From JAKBCQ01 sp021807585 (GTDB taxonomy: Bacteria > Planctomycetota > Planctomycetia > Isosphaerales > Isosphaeraceae), in contig DAHWFG010000013.1 of the NCBI GenBank assembly GCA_027325115.1, positions 1-13,762 on the forward strand: a stretch of 13,762 bases of DNA, written 5' to 3'. Positions 1-6,746 of this stretch are shown in pieces. Within the stretch, counting starts at the first letter, position 1. Every line of letters starts with the position of its first letter. The notes below the pieces were generated by a model. That model made no database searches. It was not told the origin of the DNA and saw only the letters and a program-made list of their open reading frames with translations. The position numbers and the translations under genes are program-made.

Positions 1-696
1 GGGAATGCTCCAGCGGGAACGGCGCTTCATTTCGTCGATTCGCGCGTCGAGGTTTGGCCCAATCCGTACGTCACGGGCAATCTTAAACAGATCTATGTAA
101 ATAATATCGAGAACGCCGACGGCGATAAGAACGGCGTGTTCGAGCGCAAGGAGGTCGAGGCGACGTTCCTCGGTCAATATTTTGACCTCCTCGATCGCGA
201 CGGCGACGGCAAGATCGTTCTTAAGGATTTCGAGCGGTTGGCCGAGATGCAAGAGGAATCGATCGGCGCGCGATGCGCGCTGAGTGTCGCCGATAAAGGT
301 CGATCGCTCTTCGACGTCTTCGATAAGAATCATGATCAGATTTTGAGCGTGCGCGAGATCCGCGAGGCCAAGGGCGCCATCCTCGCGTTCGACCGCGACG
401 GCGATCAATCGGTGAGTTTTGAAGAAATTACGCGTCGATTTCGGCTCAAGCTCGGCCGCGGGAGCGACGGCTTTTCTCCGCAAGACCCCGAGGATAACGA
501 CGGAAACATAAACGTTTCTCCGATCACGTCGTCGTCGATCGTCGAAGGCGCTTCGTGGTTTCATCGGATGGATCGCAACTCCGACGGCGACGTCTCGCGG
601 CGCGAGTTTTTGGGAACCGACGCCGATTTCCGCCTGATCGATCGCGACGGCGACGGCCTGATCGACCCCAAAGAAGCCGCCGACGCGCCCTATTAA
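1..696 (+). CDS. Multi-EF-hand protein, 5' end outside window
   Basis: The reading frame is open from base 1 to the TAA at 694-696, giving 231 residues of the C-terminal part; the true start lies upstream of the window. At least six EF-hand-like calcium loops are visible in order, with cores DGDKNGVFERKE, DRDGDGKIVLKD, DKNHDQILSVRE, DRDGDQSVSFEE, DRNSDGDVSRRE and DRDGDGLIDPKE. Several have a full D-x-D-x-D-G pattern and probably bind calcium; others miss a ligand. Before the first loop is a non-EF-hand stretch (VEVWPNPY) that aligns with SHIEFWPDAY in the next gene, so the two proteins share more than EF-hands. The last 46 residues are identical to those of the downstream paralogue. Its partner has a signal peptide, so this protein is probably also exported, but the N-terminus is not visible here. 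Its function is unknown; a calcium-binding structural or envelope role is inference. Confidence 0.9.
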   Translation, partial: GNAPAGTALHFVDSRVEVWPNPYVTGNLKQIYVNNIENADGDKNGVFERKEVEATFLGQYFDLLDRDGDGKIVLKDFERLAEMQEESIGARCALSVADKGRSLFDVFDKNHDQILSVREIREAKGAILAFDRDGDQSVSFEEITRRFRLKLGRGSDGFSPQDPEDNDGNINVSPITSSSIVEGASWFHRMDRNSDGDVSRREFLGTDADFRLIDRDGDGLIDPKEAADAPY

Positions 697-761
697 TCGA
701 TTCCAATTTCAACGCGGAGCAATCACGGCTTTTCATAATGCGAACGACTTTACACCCTCTC

Positions 762-792
762 AACCGCTCCCGAGGGGTCGGGAGGAGTCGGC
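762..792 (+). repeat. REP-like palindromic unit 1
   Basis: This 31-base unit matches the unit at 831-861 in 27 of 31 positions and shares the core CTCCCGAGGGGT and the end GAGGAGTCGGC. It contains a perfect 7-bp inverted repeat, CTCCCGA / TCGGGAG, around a GGGG loop. It lies 66 bases past the stop of the upstream EF-hand gene. It could be a dispersed palindromic element, or it could act as a transcript-end hairpin; no T-tract follows it. Confidence 0.55.
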
Positions 793-830
793 AAGAAGAT
801 TTAAGAAAGACACACACTGCACTTCCTCGC

Positions 831-861
831 AACGACTCCCGAGGGGTTGAGAGGAGTCGGC
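831..861 (+). repeat. REP-like palindromic unit 2
   Basis: This is the second copy of the 31-base unit, in the same orientation, 38 bases after the first. It has its own perfect 7-bp inverted repeat, CGACTCC / GGAGTCG, formed by different bases from the stem in unit 1. In addition, GGTTGAGAGG at 845-854 is the exact reverse complement of CCTCTCAACC at 756-765, so the whole 756-861 stretch can fold as one larger structure. Several alternative pairings in a short stretch are typical of REP/BIME-type elements. Confidence 0.55.
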
Positions 862-943
862 GGCGGTCTCGAATCTCTCGCTCGAAATGGATAAGCATAT
901 GAGCTGCAATTTCATATCGAAGGACGTTTTCTTCTTTTGTTCG

Positions 944-2704
944 ATGCATTCCGGTACGATCACGTCATTTCGAAGCGTACTAATACGTCAACTTATGATA
1001 GCCGCCGTGAGCGTCGCAGTCGCCGCGTCGCCGGTTCGGTCGCGATCGATTGGGGACGATTCTTCGCCCGATCAGGTTTGGGCGACGACGCCCCGCGACG
1101 AGAAGCAAGACTTGATTTTCCTTGACGATGAACGCCCTATCCTCTTGCGCTTGCATCTTTTTGTGGAAGGAATCGGTTTCCGCGCCGCGTGGGAGAATCA
1201 GTTTGATCGGCTGCGCGATTTTTTCGATAAAAACGGAGACGGAAAGCTCGGGGTCGACGAATACGACGCGAACGGGTTTCGACAAATGTTGACGACTCCG
1301 GCTACGTTTGACGGATCGACGCGATTTCCGAGAAGGGTTCCTCAAGCTCGCGAGATCGACGTGAGCCCCCGCGACGGTATTCTCTCGCTCGCCGAGCTTA
1401 TCGCCATATTTCGACCCGTTTACACTCCATTTTTAGTCGAACAATATGATTCGCTGATTCGGCGTGAAGACGCGCTCTTCAGCAGGCTCGACCGCGACGC
1501 CGACGGCAAGCTCGCGGCGAACGAGCTCGGCGCGGCGGTCGATTCGATTTTCGAACTCGACGAAGACGGCGACGAGATGATTATCTCGGCGGAGCTCGAT
1601 CCAAAATCAACCGCGATCGCAATTTCGCGAAGGTTCCGATCCCGCGAAGGTATTCAGAATAGCGATATGTTTCTGATCGTCGATGATCAAGGAAAGAACG
1701 ATTCGACGATCGCTCGAATGATTGCACGTTATGATACGGGGGGTATCCTTAAAAACGCCGACGCGGGAGACGGCAAGCTCGAGCGGTGCGAGATCGGTTT
1801 TGACGAGGCGACGTTCCTGGCCGCGGATCGGAATCGCGACGCCAAACTTGAAGCGGGCGAAATCGAGGTTTGGCTCGGATATTGGAAGCCCGACATCGAA
1901 TTGCGTATCGAATTACCAACCGAATCTGAGACGACCCGCGTCGCGATCCTGCACGGGAACGGGATGCCGATCGCACGGAACGGCCTCTCGGCATCGATCG
2001 ATCGAGTCAAGAGTTCCGACTTGGGATCGGCCTTCGACATCTCGCATTCTCACATCGAATTTTGGCCGGACGCATACGCAGAAAACCTTCTTAAACAATA
2101 CTTTATCGGTAGTATTGAAGATTACGACGTCGACAAAAACGGCGTGTTCGAGCGGAAGGAGATCGAAGACTTCTTCTTCAAAACCGATTTCGATCTGCTC
2201 GACCGCGACCGCGACGGCAAGGCGACTCTCAATAACTTCGATCGACTGATCGATGTGATTCAGGGATCGATTGGATCGCGATGCGTTTTCAAAATCGCCG
2301 ATAAGGGTCGATCGCTCTTCGACATCATCGACAAAAACCGCGACGGTCGATTAAGCGTGCGCGAGATACGCGACGCCAAGGCGGCGATCCTGGCGTTCGA
2401 TCGCGACGGCGATCGATTAGTGAGTTTTGAAGAAATCACGCATCGATTTCGCTTAAAGATCGGCCGCGGTTCCGCGGGATTGTTCCGGTTCGATGCCGAC
2501 GATTTCGAAGGATACACGACCACGCCGCGAATTAGACCGATGGCGCCGATCGAAGGCGCTCCGTGGTTTCATCGGATGGATCGCAACTCCGACGGCGATG
2601 TTTCTCGCCGCGAGTTTTTGGGAACCGACGCCGATTTCCGCCTGATCGATCGCGACGGCGACGGCCTGATCGACCCCAAAGAAGCCGCCGACGCTCCATA
2701 TTGA
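944..2704 (+). CDS. Secreted multi-EF-hand calcium-binding protein
   Basis: The frame is open from an ATG at 887, but neither 887 nor 944 has a clear ribosome-binding site. I prefer 944 because it gives a normal signal peptide: a basic n-region (Arg at residues 10 and 15), a hydrophobic core LMIAAVSVAVAAS and a likely cleavage around SPVRS. The product is 586 residues, or 605 from 887. About twelve EF-hand-like loops run through the whole protein, including DKNGDGKLGVDE (residues 95-106), DRDADGKLAANE (183-194), DEDGDEMIISAE (206-217), DVDKNGVFERKE (395-406), DKNRDGRLSVRE (463-474) and DRDGDGLIDPKE (569-580). A region without loops at about residues 315-385, with the SHIEFWPDAY motif, separates the N- and C-terminal EF-hand groups. 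The C-terminal half is paralogous to the upstream gene. It is probably an extracytoplasmic calcium-binding protein of unknown role. Confidence 0.85.
   Translation: MHSGTITSFRSVLIRQLMIAAVSVAVAASPVRSRSIGDDSSPDQVWATTPRDEKQDLIFLDDERPILLRLHLFVEGIGFRAAWENQFDRLRDFFDKNGDGKLGVDEYDANGFRQMLTTPATFDGSTRFPRRVPQAREIDVSPRDGILSLAELIAIFRPVYTPFLVEQYDSLIRREDALFSRLDRDADGKLAANELGAAVDSIFELDEDGDEMIISAELDPKSTAIAISRRFRSREGIQNSDMFLIVDDQGKNDSTIARMIARYDTGGILKNADAGDGKLERCEIGFDEATFLAADRNRDAKLEAGEIEVWLGYWKPDIELRIELPTESETTRVAILHGNGMPIARNGLSASIDRVKSSDLGSAFDISHSHIEFWPDAYAENLLKQYFIGSIEDYDVDKNGVFERKEIEDFFFKTDFDLLDRDRDGKATLNNFDRLIDVIQGSIGSRCVFKIADKGRSLFDIIDKNRDGRLSVREIRDAKAAILAFDRDGDRLVSFEEITHRFRLKIGRGSAGLFRFDADDFEGYTTTPRIRPMAPIEGAPWFHRMDRNSDGDVSRREFLGTDADFRLIDRDGDGLIDPKEAADAPY
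2609..2694 (+). repeat. 86-bp exact direct repeat shared with 601-686
   Basis: Bases 2609-2694 are identical to 601-686 in the upstream paralogue. The match extends left to 2562 / 554 with only four differences, all at synonymous third positions, giving 129 of 133 identical bases. The rest of the two genes has diverged clearly at the protein level. This suggests a recent local gene-conversion event, or strong constraint, at the 3' ends. Confidence 0.85.
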
Positions 2705-2770
2705 ACCGCTAGATATGCTTCGATTGAACACGATCGCCTCGTCGATCCCGAACACAATAGCGCTCGTCGC

Positions 2771-2808
2771 GAACCCTCGATCCATGTTAAGATGCGGGTC
2801 GAGGGTTC
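2771..2808 (+). terminator. Strong hairpin between EF-hand gene and queA
   Basis: GAACCCTCGATCC at 2771-2783 pairs with GGGTCGAGGGTTC at 2796-2808 over 13 positions, with one T-G wobble and a 12-base loop. It begins 66 bases after the EF-hand stop and ends 33 bases before queA. No run of T follows (the next bases are TCTCACAATATT), so it is not a textbook intrinsic terminator. It may be an atypical terminator for the EF-hand gene or a leader structure for queA. Confidence 0.5.
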
Positions 2809-2841
2809 TCACAATATTATCCAGTAGAACTGATATCGCCA

Positions 2842-3876
2842 TTGTTAACGAGTGAATTTGATTACAATCTTCCCGACCGATTGATCGCTCAGCGTCCCGT
2901 CGAGCCGAGGGATTCGGCGCGGCTTTTGGTTCTCGATCGAGCGAGCGCGGGGATCGCGCATCGAACGTTCGCCGATTTGCCCGAGTTATTGAGGCCGGGG
3001 GATCTGCTCGTGAGGAACGACACGCGGGTCGTCGCGGCGCGGCTTTTCGGCGTTCGCGAGACGACCGGGGGCAAGTGGGAGGGGCTTTTCCTTCGCGAGG
3101 TCGCCGACGGTCGCTGGGAGATCCTCTCCAAAACGAGGGGGCGAATTCGGCCCGGCGAACTCGTCGTCGTCGGGTCGGGGCTCGCACTCGAATTCGTCGA
3201 TATTCGCGCCGACGGCGGGCGGATCGTTCGACCGATATCGAACGGAGAATCGACGACCGAGTTATTAAACAAATACGGACATGTTCCGATTCCCCCGTAT
3301 ATTCGGGGAGGGATCGACGATCCGAGCGATCGGCTCCGCTATCAAACGGTTTACGCGCAAACCCCCGGGGCGGTCGCGGCGCCGACCGCGGGGCTCCATT
3401 TCACCGCGGGGCTGTTTGAAAGGCTCGCCGAGCGCGGGATCGAAACGATCGACGTAACGCTGCATGTGGGAATCGGCACATTTCGACCGATCGAAACCGA
3501 ACGTATTGATGAACATAATCTGCACGCCGAATGGGCCGAGGTTTCTCGCGCCGCGGCTTTGAAGCTCAACGAAACGAGGGCTCGTGGTGGACGCGTGCTC
3601 GCGATCGGCACGACCTCGGCGCGAACGCTCGAAACCTCGGCGCGAAAGGGAACGGGATTCGAGCCGTTTTCGGGCGAAACGGCGCTTTATATCAAGCCTG
3701 GTCACATTTTTCGCGGAGTCGACGCGCTGGTGACGAATTTTCATCTGCCCAAAAGCAGTTTGCTCGTTTTGGTGAGTTCGCTCGCGGGAATCGAGAACGT
3801 GAAGCGAGCCTACGCCGAGGCGATCCGCCTCGAATACCGCTTCTACAGCTACGGCGACGCGATGTTGATTCTCTAA
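2842..3876 (+). CDS. queA: S-adenosylmethionine:tRNA ribosyltransferase-isomerase QueA
   Basis: This cytoplasmic enzyme transfers and isomerises the ribosyl group of S-adenosylmethionine onto preQ1 at the wobble position of GUN-anticodon tRNAs, giving epoxyqueuosine. The 344-residue length is normal for the family. Recognisable blocks run the full length: the N-terminal FDYNLPDRLIAQRPVEPRDS, NDTRVVAARLFG, ILSKTRGRIRPGE, HVPIPPYI, APTAGLHFT near residue 180, LHVGIGTFRPI, IGTTSARTLE, ALYIKPGHIFRGVDALVTNF, and the C-terminal YRFYSYGDAMLIL. The chosen start is a TTG; it places the family N-terminus correctly, and no ATG in frame does better. No strong ribosome-binding site is seen. The 13-bp hairpin just upstream may influence expression. 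The gene is followed after 94 bases by cobT on the same strand. It appears intact. Confidence 0.96.
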   Translation: MLTSEFDYNLPDRLIAQRPVEPRDSARLLVLDRASAGIAHRTFADLPELLRPGDLLVRNDTRVVAARLFGVRETTGGKWEGLFLREVADGRWEILSKTRGRIRPGELVVVGSGLALEFVDIRADGGRIVRPISNGESTTELLNKYGHVPIPPYIRGGIDDPSDRLRYQTVYAQTPGAVAAPTAGLHFTAGLFERLAERGIETIDVTLHVGIGTFRPIETERIDEHNLHAEWAEVSRAAALKLNETRARGGRVLAIGTTSARTLETSARKGTGFEPFSGETALYIKPGHIFRGVDALVTNFHLPKSSLLVLVSSLAGIENVKRAYAEAIRLEYRFYSYGDAMLIL

Positions 3877-3891
3877 TGATCGATAATATAT

Positions 3892-3913
3892 TATATTTAT
3901 ATATATAAATATA
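3892..3913. repeat. 22-bp perfect AT-only palindrome
   Basis: The 22 bases are all A or T and read identically on both strands, centred between 3902 and 3903 on the core TTTATATATATAAA. They sit inside a nearly pure A/T tract (about 3881-3914) in an otherwise GC-rich window, 16 bases after the queA stop and 58 before the preferred cobT start. Possible roles are an easily melted promoter-proximal element, a bidirectional terminator stem without a loop, or a protein-binding site. The sequence alone does not decide. Confidence 0.6.
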
Positions 3914-3934
3914 TCTTCTGATTCTTCCGGGCGG

Positions 3935-3963
3935 TTGACGGTCGAATCCTCGTGTTGTAAAAC
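3935..3963 (+). promoter_or_regulatory. Possible sigma-70-like promoter of cobT
   Basis: TTGACG at 3935-3940 matches the -35 consensus at five of six positions. After a 17-base spacer comes TAAAAC at 3958-3963, a four-of-six -10 match. Transcription would begin close to the ATG at 3971, so a transcript from this promoter would be nearly leaderless. The TTG of the -35 box is also an in-frame alternative start codon for cobT, which is one reason I do not use it as the start. Confidence 0.35.
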
Positions 3964-3970
3964 GAGACGC

Positions 3971-5080
3971 ATGATGAACGAAAATGTGTCGCGGGCTTCG
4001 GAATCGATTGAGGCGGCGATCGCGCGGGTCGAGCCGATCGATCGAGAATGGGGGAAGCGCGCTCTGGAGCGGCAAAAGACGCTGACGGCGCCCGAGGGAA
4101 GTTTGGGTCGGCTGCTCGAAATAGGGCGGGTGCTCGCGTCGATTCAGCGGACCGATCGTCCGCGGGGCGAGCCCGCGGTGATCGCGGTTTGTGCCTCGGA
4201 TCACGGCGTGGCGGCGGAGGGGGTGAGCAAATACCCTCCTCAGGTGACGGGGCAGATGGTTGCGAATTATCGCTCGGGAGGCGCCGCGGTCAATGTGCTG
4301 GCTCGACGCGCCAAAGCGGCGGTGCGCGTGATTGATCTTGGAGTCAAGTATCCGTGCGAATATCAAAGTGATTCATTCGAGACGCTTTTGATTCGAGCAC
4401 CGATCGCCGCGGGGACAAGGAATTTTCTCGAAGGCGGTGCGATGACGCGAGAAGAAGCGTATCGCGCGGTCGAAACGGGGATCGAGCTCGCCGATTCTTG
4501 GGCTCGATCCGAAGGTTTTGAGGTTTTCGCGCTCGGCGAGATGGGAATCGGCAACACGACCTCGGCGTCGGCTCTCGCCGCGGCGTTTACAGGAGCGCGT
4601 GTCGCCGACGTTGTCGGCAGGGGAACGGGACTCGACGATTCGGGATTGATCCACAAACGCGAGATCGTCGCACGCGCCCTCGCGATCCATGCGTCGTCAT
4701 CAGACTTATGGGATCGGATCGCGGCGCTCGGCGGGTTTGAGATCCTCGGGCTTGCGGGACTCGCGATCGGCGCAGCCGCGGCGCGCAGGCTCGTCGTCCT
4801 CGACGGATTCATCAGCTCGGTCGCGGGACTGATCGCGGCGCGATTATGTCCTGATATCCAGGGTTATTTGCTTGCGGCGCATCGAGGTCCCGAGCCGGGT
4901 CATCGCGTCGTGCTCGAAAAGCTCGGTCTCGTTCCGTTGCTCGAACTCGACCTCAGGCTGGGCGAAGGGACGGGCGCAGCGGTCGCGCTGCCGATCGTCG
5001 CCGCCGCGGCCGACCTGCTCCGCGATATGGCGACGTTCGATTCGGCGGGAGTTTCAGGCCCCGACGATTCTGCCACTTAA
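3971..5080 (+). CDS. cobT: Nicotinate-nucleotide--dimethylbenzimidazole phosphoribosyltransferase CobT
   Basis: CobT moves the phosphoribosyl group of nicotinate mononucleotide onto 5,6-dimethylbenzimidazole to make alpha-ribazole phosphate, the lower-ligand precursor of cobalamin. The product is 369 residues from the ATG at 3971; an ATG at 3974 or a TTG at 3935 are alternatives. Family blocks are clear: APEGSLGRLLEIG near the N-terminus, VCASDHGVAAEGVSKYP, GGAAVNVLAR, ALGEMGIGNTTSASAL, GRGTGLDDSGLIHK, VLDGFISSVAGLIA, AHRGPEPGH, and LDLRLGEGTGAAVALPIV, which contains the catalytic-base glutamate (residue 332). There is no good ribosome-binding site. No other cobalamin gene is in the window, and the 94-base gap upstream is too short for a full cobalamin riboswitch. 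The gene converges with the minus-strand DUF202 gene, leaving 18 bases between the stops. Confidence 0.96.
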   Translation: MMNENVSRASESIEAAIARVEPIDREWGKRALERQKTLTAPEGSLGRLLEIGRVLASIQRTDRPRGEPAVIAVCASDHGVAAEGVSKYPPQVTGQMVANYRSGGAAVNVLARRAKAAVRVIDLGVKYPCEYQSDSFETLLIRAPIAAGTRNFLEGGAMTREEAYRAVETGIELADSWARSEGFEVFALGEMGIGNTTSASALAAAFTGARVADVVGRGTGLDDSGLIHKREIVARALAIHASSSDLWDRIAALGGFEILGLAGLAIGAAAARRLVVLDGFISSVAGLIAARLCPDIQGYLLAAHRGPEPGHRVVLEKLGLVPLLELDLRLGEGTGAAVALPIVAAAADLLRDMATFDSAGVSGPDDSAT

Positions 5081-5098
5081 CGTATTGTTCATTATTAA

Positions 5099-5479
5099 TC
5101 AAGCGAAATTCGCCCTCGCGAGCAAATAGCCCGCGAGCGCCACGCCCGAAACCGCGAGGATCATCGCGAACCAGACGGGCCATTTGGTTCCGTAATTGAG
5201 CGGGATATCGCGCGGATCGAGGCCGCGCTGAAAGTGAACGTGCCGCCAAGCCGCGAGCGCGATCGCGATCGAACCCAGCAACAGTAGCCCCACGCCGATC
5301 ACCGTCGAACCGAGCTGAGCGTGCGTATCGACGTCGTCGGTTCGACGCATCATCCGCAAAAACAGGCCGAACCGCGCGACGACGAACCCCATCCCGATCA
5401 CACCCAAACCCGTGCGCACCCACGCGAGCAAAGTTCGCTCGGCGGCGAAGTACACCCGGGGATCATGACCATCGGACAT
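5099..5479 (-). CDS. DUF202 (YidH-like) small membrane protein
   Basis: This 126-residue protein carries the DUF202 signature at its N-terminus, DPRVYFAAERTLLAWVRTGL, followed by three predicted membrane segments at about residues 18-40, 58-78 and 101-121. A basic loop (RMMRR) follows the first segment. The family, which includes E. coli YidH and YidG, is widespread and lacks an established biochemical role. Upstream of the ATG on the minus strand is GAAAGTGAG, an acceptable ribosome-binding site. The gene starts 36 bases after the stop of the glycosyltransferase on the same strand, so it is probably the last gene of a minus-strand operon. The length is normal and nothing looks broken. Confidence 0.85.
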   Translation of the reverse strand: MSDGHDPRVYFAAERTLLAWVRTGLGVIGMGFVVARFGLFLRMMRRTDDVDTHAQLGSTVIGVGLLLLGSIAIALAAWRHVHFQRGLDPRDIPLNYGTKWPVWFAMILAVSGVALAGYLLARANFA

Positions 5480-5515
5480 AAGAACTCACTTTCAAATGAA
5501 GAATTTCTATTTTCG

Positions 5516-6712
5516 TTAGGTCGATATCGTCTCATATTTACGGTTTGAAGGCGACGAGAGTTCGACAAATTTTCTTTCATATAATTCGCGAATTTGCGCC
5601 GTCATCGTTTCATGACGGAATTGATCGGCGAAGCGGCGTCGTCCTTCGCGGCCGAGCGCGTGGCGAAGCGATCGATCCTCGGCGAGCCTGAGGATCGCGG
5701 AGGCGAGGTCTTCGACCGACCTGCTCGGCAGGAGGATTCCGGTTTCGGGGAGGACGACCTCGCGCGCCCCGTCGACGTCGTAACTGATCACGGGACGCTC
5801 GCAGATCAGCGCCTGCGGGAGGACGCGCGCGAGCCCTTCACGCAGGCTCGGATGAACGACGGCGTCGACCGCGTGCAAAAGTTCGGGGATTCGATCGGGA
5901 GGGACGAGCCCGACAAAAATCACCGCGGCGTCGACACCCAGCCGTTCGGCTTCGGCCTTAAGTTGATCGCGAAGAATACCGTCGCCGATGAAGACGAACC
6001 GGACGTTCGGATTCTGTTTAAGCACCCTGGGCGCCGCGGCGAGGATATCGTCGTGCCCCTTGCGCTCGAAGAGCCGCGCAACCGTGCCGAAGGCGATCTC
6101 GTTCTCGGCCAAACCGAGCTCGCTCCTGACGATTTCGCGCCGACGAGGCGGATTCAAAAACGAATCAACATCCATACCGCTGTATATTGTTTGATATTGC
6201 TCGGGCGAACCGACGTTCGCGGCGAGCGCCTGGTCGGTCATCGCGTGACAAACCGAGACGATCGCGTGGCACCTGCGCGCAGCCCAGCGTTCGAGTGCGA
6301 TATAAAGGATATTGCGCGCAGTGGATTCGGATGGACCGAAGGGAAGCCCGTGGATCGTGTGGACGACGAGCGGAACGCGCTCGGCCCAAGCCGCGGCGCG
6401 TCCCAAAACGCCCGCTTTCGAGCTGTGCGTGTGCACCACGTCGGGCTTGAGTTCGCGAAATAAACGCCGAAGTTTCCGATACGCTCGCAGATCGATCGCG
6501 GGACGGATCGCACGCACGAGTTCGGGTACGATCCTCACGTCGATACCGCCGCGATTCGCGCGATCGAACAGATCCCCCTCGGGTCCCTCGGCGGGGCCCG
6601 TCACCAGCGTCGTCGCGTCGCGGCCGCCGCGGTGCAACCCCTCGACCGTTAAAAGCGTGTTCTCTTGAGCTCCGCCAAGAATCAAACGTGTGATAACATG
6701 AACGATCTTCAT
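5516..6712 (-). CDS. GT4-type glycosyltransferase (GT-B fold)
   Basis: The product is 398 residues from the ATG at 6712, which gives the usual N-terminus MKIVHVITRLILGGAQENTL with the glycine-rich acceptor-side loop. The frame is open upstream, but that part would overlap the preceding gene and is not protein-like. Family features are HTHSSKAGVLGRAAA (residues 94-108), TIHGLPF, YSGMDVDSF, the donor-site motif GTVARLFERKGHDDILAAA, FIGDGILRDQL, and REGLARVLPQALICERPVIS near residue 291. In the last block the usual second glutamate of the EX7E motif is a glutamine (residue 300). I recall the same substitution in related GT4 enzymes, so it need not mean loss of activity. Donor and acceptor sugars cannot be predicted; a polysaccharide or glycolipid role is likely. 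It lies 34 bases downstream of the MPGEP-domain gene on the same strand. Confidence 0.9.
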   Translation of the reverse strand: MKIVHVITRLILGGAQENTLLTVEGLHRGGRDATTLVTGPAEGPEGDLFDRANRGGIDVRIVPELVRAIRPAIDLRAYRKLRRLFRELKPDVVHTHSSKAGVLGRAAAWAERVPLVVHTIHGLPFGPSESTARNILYIALERWAARRCHAIVSVCHAMTDQALAANVGSPEQYQTIYSGMDVDSFLNPPRRREIVRSELGLAENEIAFGTVARLFERKGHDDILAAAPRVLKQNPNVRFVFIGDGILRDQLKAEAERLGVDAAVIFVGLVPPDRIPELLHAVDAVVHPSLREGLARVLPQALICERPVISYDVDGAREVVLPETGILLPSRSVEDLASAILRLAEDRSLRHALGREGRRRFADQFRHETMTAQIRELYERKFVELSSPSNRKYETIST

Positions 6713-6746
6713 GAGTGATCGCTCGTTTCGCGGGCGTTCGACCCGT

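Noticed and set aside
762..861. Two 31-base repeats separated by 38 bases, resembling a minimal CRISPR array.
   Set aside because: Only two units with four mismatches in 31, strong internal palindromes of REP type, extra pairing with flanking bases, and no cas genes in the window.
2771..2808. tRNA-like or preQ1-riboswitch-like structure before queA.
   Set aside because: Only one stem-loop can be formed; there is no cloverleaf, no CCA end and no preQ1 pseudoknot tail.
3877..3970. Cobalamin riboswitch upstream of cobT.
   Set aside because: The gap is 94 bases, too short for the family, and no B12-box-like sequence was seen.
3265..4366. Overlapping long minus-strand open frames opposite queA and cobT.
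   Set aside because: Both + strand genes are unambiguous family members; the minus translations are Arg/Ser-rich and featureless.
5594..6463. Long + strand open frame of 289 codons opposite the glycosyltransferase.
   Set aside because: The minus strand encodes a complete GT4 enzyme with recognisable motifs; the + strand translation has none.
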